Assembly (NCBI GenBank): GCA_030631455.1
Contig: DAOVLC010000094.1
Location: 1-6,355, forward strand
Direction of reading: 5' to 3'
Length of the DNA stretch: 6,355 bases
Origin: Candidatus Zixiibacteriota bacterium
Lineage (GTDB): Bacteria; Zixibacteria; MSB-5A5; JAABVY01; JAHJOQ01
A program made the position numbers and the translations under genes. Below, one piece after another: positions 6,328-6,355 of this stretch (position 1 is its first letter; each line of letters begins with the position of its first letter). Under the pieces are notes generated by a model. It saw nothing but the letters and a program-made list of their open reading frames with translations, did no database searches and had not been told where the DNA came from.

Positions 6328-6355
6328 ATGCTTGAGACAACTTCAGTCGGAAGCC
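6328..6355 (+). CDS. Start of a second MetE-family-like gene (cut by the right edge)
   Basis: Only nine codons are visible, reading MLETTSVGS. 'TTSVGS' matches the beginning of MetE-family barrels (TTxxGS[FY]P) and keeps the Gly that the upstream protein has replaced with Asn. AGGGGGGG (6311-6318) lies 9 nt before the ATG and overlaps the end of the upstream gene. With only 2 nt between stop and start, the two genes are almost certainly co-transcribed. The call rests on a very short stretch. If correct, this paralog may carry the intact active site. Confidence 0.5.

Overview
The window reads as part of a bacterial genome of moderate GC content. It most resembles an uncultured FCB-type lineage such as candidate phylum Zixibacteria. 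The main clue is the C-terminal tail of the protein cut off at the left edge: a dockerin-like double EF-hand motif with the phrase 'DDVVYLVLYIFAGGPAP', which from memory is typical of secreted Zixibacteria proteins. This placement is an inference from motif style, not a database result.

Layout, all genes on the + strand. (1) 3-182: end of a dockerin-tailed, presumably exported protein. (2) 183-481: non-coding, with a candidate sigma70-type promoter (296-324), two small hairpins and an 18-bp near-palindrome. (3) 482-3418: a 978-residue membrane-anchored hybrid sensor with three TM helices, three GAF-like domains, a degenerate histidine-kinase core and an intact C-terminal receiver. (4) 3419-3647: non-coding gap with an 8-bp perfect inverted repeat and a sigma54-like sequence on the - strand. 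(5) 3648-5003: an HDOD protein that ends in a coiled coil and a DHp-like helix pair carrying the H-box, but no ATPase domain. (6) 5004-5350: non-coding, with two hairpins, a very good sigma70-type promoter (TTGACA-17-TTTAAT) and a leader of about 147 nt. (7) 5351-6325: a core-MetE-like TIM-barrel protein that lacks several residues of the catalytic site. (8) 6328-edge: the start of a second gene whose first residues (MLETTSVGS) again look like the N-terminus of a MetE-family protein, so this is probably a tandem pair.

How the genes may work together. Genes 3 and 5 look like one signalling module. The hybrid sensor has Asn where the phospho-accepting His belongs and has lost the ATP-binding motifs, yet keeps a complete receiver. 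The adjacent HDOD protein has the His in a closely similar H-box (10 of 18 residues identical by eye) but no kinase domain. Neither protein looks able to start a phosphorelay alone, so an external kinase, a hetero-dimer, or purely allosteric signalling is implied. The MetE-like genes have their own promoter and appear to be a separate transcription unit, perhaps for a methyl-transfer or sulfur-related reaction that is not standard methionine synthesis.
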